Shown: positions 6,540-8,266 of the stretch, piece after piece
Layout: the number at the start of each line of letters is the position of its first letter
Position numbering within the stretch: the stretch's first letter is position 1
NCBI GenBank assembly: GCA_017534365.1
Contig: JAFWCS010000126.1
Location: 1-8,266 of the forward strand
DNA length: 8,266 nucleotides
Source: Clostridia bacterium
GTDB lineage: Bacteria; Bacillota; Clostridia; Oscillospirales; Acutalibacteraceae
Direction: 5' to 3'
The notes under the pieces: model-generated
The model's database searches: none
What the model was told of the DNA's origin: nothing
Seen by the model: only the letters and a program-made list of their open reading frames with translations
Made by a program: the position numbers and the translations under genes

Positions 6540-8007
6540 AGTGATCCTCGGCGCCGCGGGCGGCGCAGCCGGCGCGGCCGCGGCGATCAACGCCGTGCGC
6601 GCCCTGAAATTCACACCGCAGACAAAGGACTACGGCGCGCAAACGCCCGAACATGTGGACGCCGAACGCGCGATGGCGCATCTCTCGCAGGCGATCTCCA
6701 TTCCGACCGTCAGCTATCCGGACAAGGCGGACGTCGATTTCACGCAGTTTGAAAAATTCCATGCGTTTCTGGAGGAGGCTTATCCCCTGCTTCACAAGAC
6801 GCTGCAAAAGGAAGTTGTGAACGAAGCGAGCCTGATCTATCATTGGAAAGGGACGCGCGACGATCTGGATCCGATCGCGCTGCTCTCGCATCAGGACGTC
6901 GTGCCGATCTCCGAGGGCACCTGGGACGACTGGACGCATCCGCCGTTCTCCGGCTTCAACGACGGCGAATTCATCTGGGGCCGCGGCGCGCTGGATATGA
7001 AAAACCATCTGATCGGCGTCATGGAGGCCGTTGAGACCCTGCTGGAAGAGGGCTTCGAGCCCGAGCGCGACGTCTATCTGCTCTTCGGTCAGGATGAGGA
7101 GGTCGTCGCCTCCGGCGAGGGCGGTGCGAAAGCCATCATGGATACGCTGAAGGCGCGCGGCGTGCATCTGGACAGCGTGATCGATGAAGGCGGCGCGATC
7201 CTGCCCGTCGACGTCAAGGGCGTCATCAACGGAAAATCCCTGGTCGGCATCGGCATCGCGGAAAAGGGCTATGCGGATTTCGAGATCAGCCTGCGCTCCA
7301 AGGGCGGCCATTCCTCGCAGCCGCCGAAGCATTCCGCGCTCGGTCAGCTCGCCGAAGTCATCCGCGATCTGGAGAATCACCAGTTCGAGGCCGAACTCAA
7401 GCCCTTCGTCACCAGTCTGTTTGATAAAATCGGCCGCAGCTGCACCTATCCCGTGCGGCTCGTGACCTGCAACCTGCCCTACCTCAAGCCGGTGATCAAG
7501 GCCGTGATGAAGCAGATCCCGCCCGCGGCGAGCCTGATCCGCACCACGACCGGCGTCACCATGGCCGAGGGCAGCCCCGCGGCGAACGTGCTGCCGCAGA
7601 AAGCGAGCGTCACGGTCAACTTCCGCATGATGCCCGGCACGACGATCGCCGACGTGCAGGATCACATCCGCAAGGTCGTGCGCAACAAAAATATCGAGAT
7701 CAACATCCTCAAGGCCAAGGAAGCGTCGAAATTCTCACCGACGGATTCCCGCACCTTCAAGATCATCGAAGAGCTCTGCATGCAGGAGAGCAAGGACAAC
7801 ATCGTCGCCCCCTACCTTGTCATGGGCGGCACGGACGCCTGCTATTATGAGCCGATCTGCGAAAATATCTACCGCTACTCCCCCTACCGCGCGTCCGTGG
7901 AGCTGCTGCTCTGCACCCATGCGACGAATGAGCGCTGCCCCGTGGAGGCCATCGGCCCCGGCGTGGCCTTCTTCAAGCGCTACATCCGCAAGGCGTCCGC
8001 GGAATGA
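6526..8007 (+). CDS. M20-family zinc metallohydrolase, carboxypeptidase S / PM20D1 type, with N-terminal hydrophobic segment
   Basis: Predicted dizinc hydrolase of a peptide or N-acyl-amino-acid amide bond. The 493 residues hold all M20 landmarks: SHQDVVP (121-127, His122 and Asp124), GRGALDMKN (152-160, Asp157), FGQDEEV (187-193, Glu191 and Glu192), IDEGG (219-223), GGHSSQPP in the lid domain (260-267), MGGTDA (433-438) and HATNER (465-470, His465). The overall pattern resembles yeast CPS1 and animal PM20D1 more than PepT or ArgE. Residues 6-27 are an Ala/Gly-rich hydrophobic stretch, probably a signal peptide or anchor. The ATG at 6526 lies 9 bases after AAAGGG; an ATG at 6520 and a TTG at 6517 are also possible but too close to it. 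The start overlaps the GH89 gene by 14 bases. The substrate is unknown. Confidence 0.88.
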   Translation: MKKSKVILGAAGGAAGAAAAINAVRALKFTPQTKDYGAQTPEHVDAERAMAHLSQAISIPTVSYPDKADVDFTQFEKFHAFLEEAYPLLHKTLQKEVVNEASLIYHWKGTRDDLDPIALLSHQDVVPISEGTWDDWTHPPFSGFNDGEFIWGRGALDMKNHLIGVMEAVETLLEEGFEPERDVYLLFGQDEEVVASGEGGAKAIMDTLKARGVHLDSVIDEGGAILPVDVKGVINGKSLVGIGIAEKGYADFEISLRSKGGHSSQPPKHSALGQLAEVIRDLENHQFEAELKPFVTSLFDKIGRSCTYPVRLVTCNLPYLKPVIKAVMKQIPPAASLIRTTTGVTMAEGSPAANVLPQKASVTVNFRMMPGTTIADVQDHIRKVVRNKNIEINILKAKEASKFSPTDSRTFKIIEELCMQESKDNIVAPYLVMGGTDACYYEPICENIYRYSPYRASVELLLCTHATNERCPVEAIGPGVAFFKRYIRKASAE

Positions 8008-8266
8008 GCGGCAGACGCATTCTGATCGCGCCGGACAGCTTTAAAGGCACGCTGACGGCTGCGGAGGTCTCCGAGCTGATCGCGGAAGGTCTGCTTGCGG
8101 TCGATCCGGCCCTGCAAATCACCGCGCTCCCCGTGGCCGACGGCGGCGAGGGACTGGCGGCGGCGCTGCTGCCCGCCTGCGGCGGGACCCTTTGCAGCGC
8201 AACGGTCAGCGGCGTTTTCGGCGCGCCGATGCAGGCAGGCTTCCTGCTCCTGCCGGACGGCACGGC
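8004..8266 (+). CDS. Glycerate kinase, N-terminal part (runs off right edge)
   Basis: Predicted to phosphorylate D-glycerate with ATP to a phosphoglycerate that enters glycolysis. The first 87 residues are present. They contain IAPDSFKGTL (8-17) and PVADGGEG (43-50), the two N-terminal signatures of the bacterial GarK/GlxK glycerate kinase family. The pattern continues with a Gly-Gly turn and a VSGVFGAP segment like the family's V-x-G-P-x-G. The start ATG shares four bases with the M20 stop (ATGA), typical of coupled translation; only a weak AAGG lies about 10 bases upstream. Glycerate arises from glyoxylate, serine or sugar-acid breakdown, so its presence suggests a carbon-salvage role for the operon. 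Whether the 2- or 3-phosphate is made cannot be told from this part. Confidence 0.9.
   Translation, partial: MSGRRILIAPDSFKGTLTAAEVSELIAEGLLAVDPALQITALPVADGGEGLAAALLPACGGTLCSATVSGVFGAPMQAGFLLLPDGT

Noticed and set aside
5391..7665. Two long overlapping minus-strand frames (407 and 422 codons) opposite the GH89 and M20 genes
   Set aside because: They are antisense to clear enzyme families. Their compositions are dominated by Arg, Ala, Val and His, as in other GC-rich shadows here.

Overview
The window is GC-rich bacterial chromosome, most likely from a GC-rich, gut-type member of the Bacillota (class Clostridia). That assignment is inference. It rests on strong AGGAGG-type ribosome binding sites, the order pyrH-frr-uppS-cdsA-dxr, non-mevalonate isoprenoid synthesis (dxr), and a GH89 glycosidase of the kind found in host-glycan users. 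There is no rRNA, tRNA, CRISPR array, insertion sequence or phage gene.

Left arm (1-4064, minus strand): one tightly packed housekeeping operon read from right to left. Its genes are pyrH (UMP kinase), frr (ribosome recycling factor), uppS (undecaprenyl diphosphate synthase), cdsA (CDP-diglyceride synthase), a membrane-anchored glycerophosphodiester phosphodiesterase, and the 5' end of dxr, which runs off the left edge. Gaps are 3, 60, 18, 33 and 13 bases. The operon joins translation and nucleotide supply to membrane lipid and cell-wall lipid-carrier synthesis: CdsA makes CDP-diacylglycerol, Dxr feeds isoprenoid precursors, and UppS makes the C55 carrier. The phosphodiesterase between cdsA and dxr is an uncommon insertion into a familiar cluster. 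A perfect 11-bp hairpin fills most of the frr-uppS gap.

Centre (4065-4388): an AT-rich divergent control region of 324 bases. It has a near-consensus promoter for pyrH, a second distal extended -10 promoter for the same operon, and an extended -10 promoter for the rightward genes. Between them lie a T-tract stem and a 7-bp inverted repeat.

Right arm (4389-8266, plus strand): a three-gene operon with overlapping reading frames. It encodes a GH89 alpha-N-acetylglucosaminidase without a signal peptide, an M20-family metallohydrolase of the carboxypeptidase S/PM20D1 type with an N-terminal hydrophobic anchor, and the start of a glycerate kinase that runs off the right edge. The overlaps (14 and 4 bases) suggest coupled translation and a shared catabolic role, but the pathway joining the three activities is not evident. 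This trio is the least ordinary part of the window. No gene here is of a wholly unknown family.
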